Made by a program: the position numbers and the translations under genes
Origin: Gammaproteobacteria bacterium
GTDB taxonomy: Bacteria > Pseudomonadota > Gammaproteobacteria > Pseudomonadales > Pseudohongiellaceae
Reading direction: 5' to 3'
Length of the DNA: 64,000 bases
NCBI GenBank assembly: GCA_028818225.1
Contig: JAPPOG010000045.1
Span: forward strand, 62,001-126,000
The notes under the pieces: generated by a model
The model's database searches: none
Seen by the model: only the letters and a program-made list of their open reading frames with translations
What the model was told of the DNA's origin: nothing
In this document: piece after piece, positions 54,626 through 64,000 of the stretch
Layout: each line of letters begins with the position of its first letter
How positions within the stretch are numbered: the first letter of the stretch is position 1

Positions 54626-56236
54626 CTAAATGTTTTCACAGGCAAATGCCCAACTATGTTCACAGGCTCGGTCATACAATTCATCCAATGGGTTCTCCAT
54701 TAGATTCAGGCCGCCTTCTCTTAGCAACAAACGTAAGTCCAGTTCATGAGGGTCTTCTTTCGCTAACAGGTCATCATTTAATAGGTTTAAACATCCCGCT
54801 TTGAACTTCAGCTCACAGGATTGAGCAAAGTAGTCTCTCGCCATGGCGTTATCCCGAGCTACGATAATTCCTTCCCGAAACTGCAAACCTAATTCGTTGC
54901 ATGCCCAGGCAGAATTATCCGCACAGTAAGTGCTTTCCAGTTGCACCAGGCGCTCGCAGGCATTGGGCAATTCACTAAAGCAAGCCTCTTGCCAGAAAGG
55001 AAGGCTGTCCCCGGTATGTTTACTGTCAGTTTTTCCCAAACCGGACATAAGGAGAAAAACAAATACCCAGACACTCATGTGCGCCAGGTTCGCTTTTCCA
55101 CCAAACCAATTGTCATTCCAGACATTGAGTAGTTCCCGGGACTTTATTGACCGAACTGCGTTATCAATGGCAATAACGCTCAGGTTCAGTATTGGTACCG
55201 CCAATAGCTTGTCATAAAAGGTGGGCGCACCCAAAGCCCCTAACAATGTGTAAAGTGCAAATACGCTAAACCCATAAAGAATGCCAAATAAGGTTTTACC
55301 CAATGGCGTGCGGGGGGAAGTAGATGGATCTGTTACTAGTAGATGAAGGCCAAGAAAGACAGCAGCGGGAATTTCTGAATCCAGAAAATAAGGGACGCCA
55401 GCTGTCGCATTGTATAGAGCACTTAATGCAAATAACGAAATCGCTGCCATCCCAGCCACAAGCGTAATCGAAAAAAAGTACATCACGATCAGGCCGATAA
55501 GAAACAGGAAGGTATATATATTCGGCGCAAGCGTTAAGGTTGATGCAATTTCCTGACCCCAGGTTAAATGCGTCGTGTTAGTGAGAATTAAAACTAAAGA
55601 AAACAATCCAAGAGCGAAAGCTGATGGGTTAAATATGTGAACATTGCGCCCTTCCCTTTGCCAGCGCACATATTCTTTGCCCATGAATCCGAGAGCAATC
55701 ATTAGAAACTGCATATAAAACCAGTCATCTCTAAACCAGAGAAACAGGTTAATGCTCAAGATGATAGGAAAAGGACCAAAGCCCAGGGTGTATTTCTGGC
55801 GCCGCGACCAGGCCAGTAACATATCAAAGGTATAGGCAAACAGAATTTGTCCAACAATTAACCAGGCATGGTCATAGACTGGTCGCCAAAAGTAGCCCCA
55901 ATAGGAATAGACACTTATTTGCACCATCGCCTGAATATAGTGCTGCTGCCGCAGGATCAGTTCGAACGAACGTTCCTCACCCGAACGCTGGCATTGCATG
56001 AATAAATAGACAAACCAGGTGAGCAAAAACAAGACGGCGCCAGCGAATGAGTAGAAGAGAATTTCATTAGCCTGAACCCGTGGTGTCATTGCTAATGCGG
56101 CGAGGGCAATAATCAGGGCAAAGGGAATCTTAAAATTTCCAAGGCTGAACCCTGCATTGGCAACAGGCTGCAAAACTGCGCTATTTCCAGAACTCTCCAT
56201 GGATGAGCTGCGCTTACGCTTGGCTTTACTTACCAT
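54626..56236 (-). CDS. RnfD/NqrB-like membrane protein with Sel1-type C terminus
   Basis: A 536-residue protein with about ten hydrophobic segments in the first ~400 residues. The blocks HIFNPSAFALGLFSLVLILTN and LHLLVTDPSTSPRTPLGK match the RnfD/NqrB family; the second is where those proteins attach FMN to Thr (DPxTS). After residue ~415 the soluble tail has Cys- and Ala-rich repeats (CERLVQLESTYCADNSAWACNELG, FAQSCELKFKAGCLNLL) like Sel1 repeats with paired cysteines. No other rnf gene is present. The FGE-like protein is its downstream partner. Confidence 0.78.
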   Translation of the reverse strand: MVSKAKRKRSSSMESSGNSAVLQPVANAGFSLGNFKIPFALIIALAALAMTPRVQANEILFYSFAGAVLFLLTWFVYLFMQCQRSGEERSFELILRQQHYIQAMVQISVYSYWGYFWRPVYDHAWLIVGQILFAYTFDMLLAWSRRQKYTLGFGPFPIILSINLFLWFRDDWFYMQFLMIALGFMGKEYVRWQREGRNVHIFNPSAFALGLFSLVLILTNTTHLTWGQEIASTLTLAPNIYTFLFLIGLIVMYFFSITLVAGMAAISLFALSALYNATAGVPYFLDSEIPAAVFLGLHLLVTDPSTSPRTPLGKTLFGILYGFSVFALYTLLGALGAPTFYDKLLAVPILNLSVIAIDNAVRSIKSRELLNVWNDNWFGGKANLAHMSVWVFVFLLMSGLGKTDSKHTGDSLPFWQEACFSELPNACERLVQLESTYCADNSAWACNELGLQFREGIIVARDNAMARDYFAQSCELKFKAGCLNLLNDDLLAKEDPHELDLRLLLREGGLNLMENPLDELYDRACEHSWAFACENI

Positions 56237-56526
56237 ACTTCGATCTGCTATCCGTCACTAGTTTACTGGCTTTGAAGAATAAACCAGCTCCTGTGGCAAT
56301 TCAATTTAGTAGGATTAGCAGAAATAGTGCCTTATGCAGCAGTTTCGAAGTAGCTGGCGCTATCAATTCGTAACAGATGGAACGGCGAAATTATAAATGA
56401 ACAACCGACTGTCAAAGCCCTGCATGTCAGCTCATTGCAGCACCCATATAATCCCGCAAACAGCCGCCAAATCAGAAGCTTTTTGCACCAATTTTGGCGG
56501 TTGTTGAAGCCTCCCTTTGGCTCGAT

Positions 56527-56814
56527 CTAATTGGGCGCGCTGTGTTCCTCCTCACCATCACGTTCATGATCATGGCGATGATCCCGATCATGATGGTCGT
56601 GCCCACCACCTACAGCCGCATCCACCATTCGAAAGGGCGCCGCGATTACAGTGCCAGCGGTATCGGCGGTAACTCCTATGACGGCACCAGTTAGCTGAAA
56701 TGGTGCTTTGACTACTTCCGCCGTTGTATCCACTGCCACTCCGATCACCGAACCAATGCACCCTGTCAATGAGGCAGTCAGTACTGCAGCAACGGCCATT
56801 TTTGCAATTTTCAT
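56527..56814 (-). CDS. Small lipoprotein with His/Asp-rich tail
   Basis: The ATG at 56814 (MKIAKMAVAAVLTASLTGC) after GGGAGAG is the better start, giving 95 residues with a lipobox. The middle has two Val/Ala-rich repeats (VAVDTTAEVVKAPFQLTGAV and VTADTAGTVIAAPFRMVDAA). The last third is GGGHDHHDRDHRHDHERD, a likely metal-binding tail. NF- or DUF-type families of this repeat exist, but I cannot name one surely. A role in metal handling is a guess. Confidence 0.72.
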   Translation of the reverse strand: MKIAKMAVAAVLTASLTGCIGSVIGVAVDTTAEVVKAPFQLTGAVIGVTADTAGTVIAAPFRMVDAAVGGGHDHHDRDHRHDHERDGEEEHSAPN

Positions 56815-57121
56815 GTTTCTCTCCCAACTCGTCACCCGCATAAGGTGTCCTGGTTATTGTTTAACTTCAGATTTAAGACGCCACCAGTACCATAAATGTT
56901 TCAATATTAATTTGAGCTGAACTTTGGCATGGAATGTGTCACCGGAGAATGCGCGCGGAAGCGATTGCCCCGGAAACCCCCAAAAACACTGTAAATAGCG
57001 GATTTCGTGCAACAATTGGTGACTAATTTCTCCTTGAAAAAGCGCCCAATCACGCGTAATTTCAGCAAATTAGGTGGTATCCACCCAGAATTCAGCATTA
57101 GTACAAGATTTGGAGGTTCCA

Positions 57122-58132
57122 ATGATTAACAGAGCCCTAACCAAACTGTCTTTGGCCATAGCCACTGTCTTGGTAGCGCCTTTAGCGCTGGGTCAATCCG
57201 ATGATTTTCCCCGCACTGAATACGGCCATCCAGACTTACAAGGCACTTATACATTCAGGACGATTACTCCATTGAATCGCCCCAGAGAACTGGAGCATTT
57301 GGAGACCCTCACTCCTGAACAGGCCGCGGAATGGGAAGAATTTGAATTACGACGACAGAATCGTGACCTCATTATCGACTCTGTTGGTGGAGCAGGTTAT
57401 CCACCGGGCGTAATTTCCTATAACAATTTCTGGTATGAGCGTGGTGAAAACACGGTGGCCGACCGCAGAACTTCACTAATTTACGATCCGCCCAATGGTC
57501 GCATGCCTCAAACCAATGAAATTGGGCGCCAGCGCCGCGCCGAGTACGGTCAGATGGTTTTTGAGAGCGCCGGTCCCGAAGGCCGAACCACTGTTGACCG
57601 CTGTATTGTGGGATTTGTTGGTGGACCGCCAATGATTCCTGGTTCCTACAACAACAACATGCAGCTGGTTCAGACCAAAGACTCCGTAATGATCCTGAAT
57701 GAGATGGTTCATTCAGTGCGGGTTATTCGTCTCGACAGTGAACACCACACCAAGCAACTAAAATGGGAAGGTGATTCCATTGGATATTGGGAAGGCGATA
57801 CGCTGGTAGTACATACCCAAAACTGGTACCACGATTACAATCTACGTGGCATGTCAGATCAAGCCGAAGTGGTTGAGCGATTTACGCGTACTGACGCCAA
57901 CACGCTCGAGTATGATTTTACCGTAACCGATCCTCTCTCATGGGATGTTCCCTGGTCAGCAAAGTTTCCTCTGCGTGAATCCCCTGATCCGGTTTATGAA
58001 TATGCCTGTCACGAAGGTAATCACGGTCTAGTCGGAATTCTGGCTGGTTGGAGATACCAGGAGTCCATCGGTAATAATGGCGACGGCTCACCAAAGTCCG
58101 ACACCGGAGTAGTTGAGACTGAGGAAAACTAA
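57122..58132 (+). CDS. Secreted protein of unknown function (paralogue of 27252-28253)
   Basis: The ATG at 57122 with GGAGGTTCC upstream is the better start, giving 336 residues with a signal peptide (IATVLVAPLALGQ). The mature start PRTEYGHPDLQGTYTFRTI, the middle VDRCIVGFVGGPPMIPGSYNNN, GYWEGDTLVVHTQNW, and the end YEYACHEGNHGLVGILAGWR align block by block with the protein at 27252-28253. The function is unknown. A strong terminator follows. Confidence 0.78.
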   Translation: MINRALTKLSLAIATVLVAPLALGQSDDFPRTEYGHPDLQGTYTFRTITPLNRPRELEHLETLTPEQAAEWEEFELRRQNRDLIIDSVGGAGYPPGVISYNNFWYERGENTVADRRTSLIYDPPNGRMPQTNEIGRQRRAEYGQMVFESAGPEGRTTVDRCIVGFVGGPPMIPGSYNNNMQLVQTKDSVMILNEMVHSVRVIRLDSEHHTKQLKWEGDSIGYWEGDTLVVHTQNWYHDYNLRGMSDQAEVVERFTRTDANTLEYDFTVTDPLSWDVPWSAKFPLRESPDPVYEYACHEGNHGLVGILAGWRYQESIGNNGDGSPKSDTGVVETEEN

Positions 58133-58160
58133 AAACCCCTCTAAAATGAAGGATAAGAGA

Positions 58161-58192
58161 GGCCAGTAGGGAAAAACCTACTGGCCTTTTTA
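58161..58192 (+). terminator. Terminator after the secreted protein gene
   Basis: GGCCAGTAGG-GAAAAA-CCTACTGGCC followed by TTTTTAAT, a 10-base perfect stem. Confidence 0.92.
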
Positions 58193-58201
58193 ATTACGCA
58201 G

Positions 58202-58642
58202 ATGATTAATTCCAGACTTGCAAAAACTTTGTGCATTGTATGGGTAGCGTTATTTACACTGTCAGGCATCGCTGAAGTAAATTCGATTCATATCGAATCA
58301 AGACTTGACCCAAATGCCATCATCATTACTCAAGTCGATATTATTTTTGTTTACTCGCAGGAAATTGTAGATCGTTTTCCAGCCACAAAAACCGAGTGGT
58401 ATTCTAACCAACGTCAGTTTATCGCCGATGCCGATGATGGCATCGATCTACGCAGTGTATTTATTCCCCAGGGTTTCAACTCAGAGACTGCCAGCCTTCC
58501 GCAAAGGCGAAATCAAGCGTTGAAGGTTTTTATTTTTGCTGAGCATGATGCATCAACGGCGGCGCCAGTTGATGTGACTGACTTTGAAGACGTACTCGTC
58601 GCAATCGATGAGTTTGGCATTGTCGTAACCCGCCGCACTTAA
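58202..58642 (+). CDS. Small exported protein, unknown function
   Basis: A 146-residue protein with a signal peptide (TLCIVWVALFTLSGIAEVNS). The mature part is acidic; it has no cysteine and no motif that I recognise (LPQRRNQALKVFIFAEHD, then VTDFEDVLVAIDEFGIVV). The start is 10 bases after a strong terminator, so it needs its own promoter within or before that terminator, which is odd, or depends on read-through. Confidence 0.6.
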   Translation: MINSRLAKTLCIVWVALFTLSGIAEVNSIHIESRLDPNAIIITQVDIIFVYSQEIVDRFPATKTEWYSNQRQFIADADDGIDLRSVFIPQGFNSETASLPQRRNQALKVFIFAEHDASTAAPVDVTDFEDVLVAIDEFGIVVTRRT

Positions 58643-58649
58643 GAACAGA

Positions 58650-58766
58650 ATGTTGGATACAGGTCACCTGGAATCTTTTCTTGTGATCTTAAGCGTCTTT
58701 TTAATTATTCCTGGCACCAAGGCCGTTGAGATATTTTCAACCAGTTTTCAGGCCGAAAAAAAATGA
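58650..58766 (+). pseudogene. Possible LysE-like N-terminal stub, 38 residues
   Basis: A short ORF starting eight bases after the previous stop reads MLDTGHLESFLVILSVFLII, then PGTKAVEI and a stop. The hydrophobic run followed by PG is like the start of RhtB/LysE exporters (usually LTPGP), but nothing after it continues the family. It may be a decayed fragment or chance. Confidence 0.25.
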
Positions 58767-59104
58767 GGGATGCAAAAAGTGTGCGCTTCCGATTTATAAA
58801 TTTAGCAAAAAACGGAAAATCATCATTTTGCAGAACACAAAATAAGATCAGACAGTAATGCGCTATCGCACCAAGAGAGGCAGTGCCAACTATCCAATAC
58901 CAAAGAATACGAATGGCGACACGCAGGAACTCTATGGGATTAATGTGCGCAACAAGATGTTGTTGTTCAAACTTTGATTATCATTGGTGACAATGCTATT
59001 GAGCACATACAAATCCACAATTTGGATCCAATCACACAGATTTTTTCGCCTCCACAAATTCGAATAATTTAAATTCGAAACCCTGCAGTTTGTAATAATA
59101 TTGT
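58767..59104. other. Intergenic region without a gene
   Basis: About 340 AT-rich bases between the short plus-strand ORF and the stop of the minus-strand IDH gene. I see no ORF with a ribosome site, no RNA gene and no clear terminator. It could contain decayed coding sequence. Confidence 0.4.
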
Positions 59105-61342
<2,238 letters not shown>

Positions 61343-61529
61343 TTAGCTGTGACGGAGCCAGTTGTCCTGACTCTCGATAGAATTCTGTTTTCTGCCTTGC
61401 ATTAGGCTTTTTTAGCCCAAAAAAAAGGCGCGTATTATAGCAGTCAAGGGAATGCGCGAATAGTAGCCCGTTCGGCGCTACTTGCCGTGGATCTTGGCCT
61501 CAACCAAGTTGAATAGGTGTAAATCTTCC

Positions 61530-62042
61530 ATGAATGTAACAACATCCATAGACAATTTCGTGTTGCGAGGGACCACGGTAGAAGACTGCCCTCTTATACT
61601 GGATTTCATTAAAGAGCTAGCCGAGTATGAAAAACTGGCTCATGAGGTAATTGCCACTGTCGATAGGCTTGCGGAAGCTTTGTTCGGAGAAAAAGCTTAT
61701 GCGGAAGTCTTTATTGGCGAGTACGAAAACATTCCTGTGGGATACGCGCTTTTCTTTCATAATTTTTCTACCTTCACCGGTCGCCCTGGAATTTATTTGG
61801 AAGACATTTACGTAAAACCAGAAATGCGCGGCAAAGGATTTGGCAAATGTATGCTGTCCTATATTGCTAAGCTGGCAGTCGAACGCGATTGCTCTCGAGT
61901 TGAATGGTCAGTTCTGGATTGGAACGAACCATCGATCCAATTCTATCGTTCTATCGGTGCGATACCTATGGATGAATGGACAGTACAACGACTGCATGAA
62001 CAGGCCTTAACCGATTTCGCATCTGCATTTGATAAAAGTTAG
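61530..62042 (+). CDS. GNAT-family N-acetyltransferase
   Basis: The ATG at 61530 (MNVTTSIDNFVLRGTTVEDC) is preferred to the track's 61482; it gives 170 residues. The acetyl-CoA-binding core is EDIYVKPEMRGKGFGKCML, and the C terminus has VEWSVLDWNEPSIQFYRSIGA. This matches diamine or aminoalkyl-type acetyltransferases such as SSAT-like proteins. It is followed after 12 bases by the aminotransferase gene and is probably in its operon. Confidence 0.9.
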   Translation: MNVTTSIDNFVLRGTTVEDCPLILDFIKELAEYEKLAHEVIATVDRLAEALFGEKAYAEVFIGEYENIPVGYALFFHNFSTFTGRPGIYLEDIYVKPEMRGKGFGKCMLSYIAKLAVERDCSRVEWSVLDWNEPSIQFYRSIGAIPMDEWTVQRLHEQALTDFASAFDKS

Positions 62043-62054
62043 AAAGTAGTAATT

Positions 62055-62921
62055 ATGAAAAATAGTCTAAATAGAATTGTCTTTGTAAATGGTGAATATG
62101 TTAAAGAAGAAGATGCCGTAATCTCAATTTTCGACCGTGGATTCATTTTTGGCGATGGTGTTTATGAAGTTGTGCCTGTTATCAATGGCAAACTCGTGGA
62201 CAAGAAGTATTTTCTGGAACGCCTGGATCGATCTCTCAATGAACTTTCAATTCCATGGCCTTGCAGTAAAGAAGAATACATGGAAGTCATGAATGAGTTG
62301 GTTGCGAGAAACGACTTGCATGAGGGGATTATTTATTCCCAGGTGACACGGGGTGCCGCGGACAGAGACTTTCCATTTCCTGAGCATTCTGATCCAGGTT
62401 TTGTTGCGTTCACCTCTGTTATGGATTTGCTTAAAAATCCAGAAATTAAAACTGGCATTGAAGTTATAACGACGCCGGATTTACGCTGGAAGCGAAGGGA
62501 TATCAAGTCGGTAAACTTACTTGGTCAGGTGCTGGCAAAACAGGATGCTGTATCAAAGAATGCAAAAGAAGGATGGATGGTAGAAGATGGATTTATCACA
62601 GAGGGAGTTTCTTCTTCGGCCTACATTGTTAAAGATGGCGTATTGATTACCCGGCAATTATCAAATTCTATTCTTCCCGGTATTCGGCGTCGCACCCTTC
62701 TTGAAATTGCCAAGGATGCCGGCATTGAAGTTGATGAAAGAGTTTTTACAGTGGAAGAAGCTATGGCAGCAGATGAGGCTTTTATATCCAGTGCGACAAC
62801 CATGGCGTTGTCAGTGATATCAATAGATGGGCATACTATTGGGGATGGAAAACCAGGCCCGATTACCCAGCAGTTGAGACAGCTTTATGAGGCGAGAGTA
62901 TTGGCTGAGGCAGCTGAATAA
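62055..62921 (+). CDS. D-amino-acid aminotransferase (class IV)
   Basis: A 288-residue PLP enzyme of fold type IV. It starts RIVFVNGEYVKEEDAVISIFDRGFIFGDGVYEVV. The PLP lysine is in RWKRRDIKSVNLL (about residue 151), followed by VEDGFITEGVSSSAYIV and EAFISSATTMALSVISIDG. It interconverts D-alanine and D-glutamate through 2-oxo acids. Together with the two D-aminoacylase-like genes in this window it suggests use of D-amino-acid compounds, though they are not linked. Confidence 0.9.
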   Translation: MKNSLNRIVFVNGEYVKEEDAVISIFDRGFIFGDGVYEVVPVINGKLVDKKYFLERLDRSLNELSIPWPCSKEEYMEVMNELVARNDLHEGIIYSQVTRGAADRDFPFPEHSDPGFVAFTSVMDLLKNPEIKTGIEVITTPDLRWKRRDIKSVNLLGQVLAKQDAVSKNAKEGWMVEDGFITEGVSSSAYIVKDGVLITRQLSNSILPGIRRRTLLEIAKDAGIEVDERVFTVEEAMAADEAFISSATTMALSVISIDGHTIGDGKPGPITQQLRQLYEARVLAEAAE

Positions 62922-62924
62922 AAC

Positions 62925-63881
62925 TCAGGCTCTTGGTGTGGAAAAAGTCAGGGCCTGATCTATATCTTTGATCCCATGAATTGCCATGAATAGCCTGTCA
63001 AATCCGAGCGCAACGCCAGCGCTAGCCGGTATTCCAGCCTCCATAGCAGCGAGAAATTTTTCATCGAGAGGATACACCTCCAGCCCCAGTCGTTCTCTCG
63101 CTGCATTGTCTGCTTCAAATCTGGCTCGCTGTTCCCTGGCATCCACCAATTCATAGTAGCCATTAGCCAATTCCATTCCCTCGTAATAGACCTCAAAGCG
63201 CTTTGCCACCAGGTCCCGCTCGTCGTTATAGTCGATAGCTGACAGTGAGGCTTGTCCTTTGGGATAGTCAAACACGAAGCATGTAGCGGGTAACTCCGGC
63301 TCGATAAGATTAGTCATCAATAACTGCAGATAGTCAGTGTCGCTTAGTTCTACCATGCTCAGGTCAATCTTTCCGTGGGCAATATCGGCCAGCTCTTTCG
63401 AATCGATACTATGGGGATTGATAGCAAGATGTTTCTCAAATAATTCACGATAAGAAATTTGTGGCATCGACTCGCATCGCAAGAGAGGACATAAAAGTTC
63501 AGCTACTTCAGCCATTAATTGCTCGAGAGTGAAGCCTGGCCGATACCATTCCAGTAAAGTAAATTCAGGATTATGTTGTCTGCTGACAGGATCATGACGA
63601 AAAACTTTGCCTATTTGATAAATGGATTCGGAATAAGCCGCCAACAACCTTTTCATGGCAAACTCCGGAGAAGTCTGCAGGTAGAGCGTTTGCTTTCCTT
63701 GGCCGAAATCGATGGCCGAAATCAAGGACTGAATATGGAGATCGGTAACAGGGGCATTTGCCAGAGCCGGTGTCTCTACTTCCAGAATTTTTTTAGCTGC
63801 AAAGAACTCCCGTAGCTGTGCCAACAGCTCGGCTCTTTTTCTGAGAATGTCGAGGGATGCGCCTGGTTGCCAGTTAACCAT
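62925..63881 (-). CDS. epmA: EF-P lysine lysyltransferase EpmA (GenX/PoxA)
   Basis: A 318-residue protein similar to the catalytic core of class II lysyl-tRNA synthetase, without the anticodon-binding domain. Motif 2 is VFRHDPVSRQHNPEFTLLEWYRPG and motif 3 GVALGFDRLFMAIHG. It attaches beta-lysine to a lysine of EF-P, which helps ribosomes pass polyproline. The efp gene starts on the same strand just upstream, so the pair is an operon. The stop lies three bases from the convergent aminotransferase stop. Confidence 0.94.
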   Translation of the reverse strand: MVNWQPGASLDILRKRAELLAQLREFFAAKKILEVETPALANAPVTDLHIQSLISAIDFGQGKQTLYLQTSPEFAMKRLLAAYSESIYQIGKVFRHDPVSRQHNPEFTLLEWYRPGFTLEQLMAEVAELLCPLLRCESMPQISYRELFEKHLAINPHSIDSKELADIAHGKIDLSMVELSDTDYLQLLMTNLIEPELPATCFVFDYPKGQASLSAIDYNDERDLVAKRFEVYYEGMELANGYYELVDAREQRARFEADNAARERLGLEVYPLDEKFLAAMEAGIPASAGVALGFDRLFMAIHGIKDIDQALTFSTPRA

Positions 63882-63905
63882 GGCTTTTACTACAAGTAAG
63901 TTGCA

Positions 63906-64000
63906 TTACTTGTTAACACGGTTCTGGTATTCACCCGTTCTAGTATCGACTCTTAAAACATCACCGATATTTACAAACAGTGGAACTTTAACAATTGCAC
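63906..64000 (-). CDS. efp: Elongation factor P, C-terminal end (partial)
   Basis: Not in the ORF track. From the right edge the minus strand reads [20 protein letters not shown] followed by [10 protein letters not shown] and TAA at 63906-63908. This is the C-terminal OB domain of EF-P, with the diagnostic DTRTGEY. The rest lies outside the window. EF-P is the substrate of EpmA encoded 24 bases downstream; the modified lysine is in the missing N-terminal part. Confidence 0.93.
   Translation of the reverse strand, partial: AIVKVPLFVNIGDVLRVDTRTGEYQNRVNK

Overview
The window reads as chromosome from a heterotrophic, respiring gammaproteobacterium of moderate GC, probably marine. The evidence is the gene set: a pepP-ubiH-ubiI type ubiquinone locus beside TIGR02449-zapA-6S RNA-5-formyl-THF cyclo-ligase, EpmA next to EF-P, monomeric NADP-isocitrate dehydrogenase, a gamma-type LexA box (CTGT-N8-ACAG), and many periplasmic peptidases, amidohydrolases and small cytochromes c. 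The placement near OM182/Pseudohongiella-like lineages is only an impression. No tRNA, rRNA, CRISPR array, transposase or prophage gene was seen.

Layout. 1-9.3 kb: end of gltB, gltD, propionyl-CoA synthetase (prpE), a NatA/NatB-like ABC exporter pair, a small zinc-ribbon membrane protein, a LysE exporter and an ABC half-transporter. 9.4-12.1 kb: a secreted methyltransferase, a small ORF, a deletion scar joining the start of an RND exporter to the end of an outer-membrane barrel protein, and a TetR regulator. 12.1-18.8 kb: two UbiH-family hydroxylases and pepP on the minus strand, split by a plus-strand maoC-DUF1499 pair, then TIGR02449, zapA, 6S RNA and 5-formyl-THF cyclo-ligase. 18.8-19.8 kb: a region almost free of genes, with one 30-codon membrane peptide and two related, inverted, strongly palindromic elements. 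19.8-25.4 kb: SOS mutagenesis genes imuA-imuB (plus) and dnaE2 (minus), convergent, each with its own LexA box.

25.5-45.3 kb is mostly secreted or periplasmic hydrolases: two D-aminoacylase-like lipoproteins, a class C beta-lactamase-like hydrolase, two unusual amidohydrolases in one operon with cytochrome b561, an M13 metallopeptidase and a cupin. Among these sit a TorF-like porin with a sigma-54/NtrC-like upstream region, an Lrp regulator, a GST and threonine synthase. 45.6-53 kb: small membrane and cytochrome proteins, a double-glycine-leader (class II microcin-like) peptide followed two bases later by a small membrane protein that could be its immunity factor, an MDR oxidoreductase, and a hydrolase-cytochrome c-PQQ dehydrogenase operon. 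53-58.6 kb: small secreted proteins, a formylglycine-generating-enzyme-like protein paired with an RnfD-like membrane protein carrying Sel1-type repeats, and a paralogue of the secreted family at 27.3-28.3 kb. 58.6-64 kb: monomeric IDH, a GNAT acetyltransferase, a D-amino-acid aminotransferase, EpmA and the 3' end of efp.

The points most worth following up are the paired palindromic elements at 19.16-19.64 kb (same core, different but self-complementary arms), the microcin-like peptide with its neighbour at 46.6-47.1 kb, the RND/barrel deletion scar at 10.9-11.4 kb, the sigma-54/NtrC-type control of the porin, and amidohydrolases that have lost the HxH metal motif. All calls were made by eye from the sequence and the ORF track; no database search was run.
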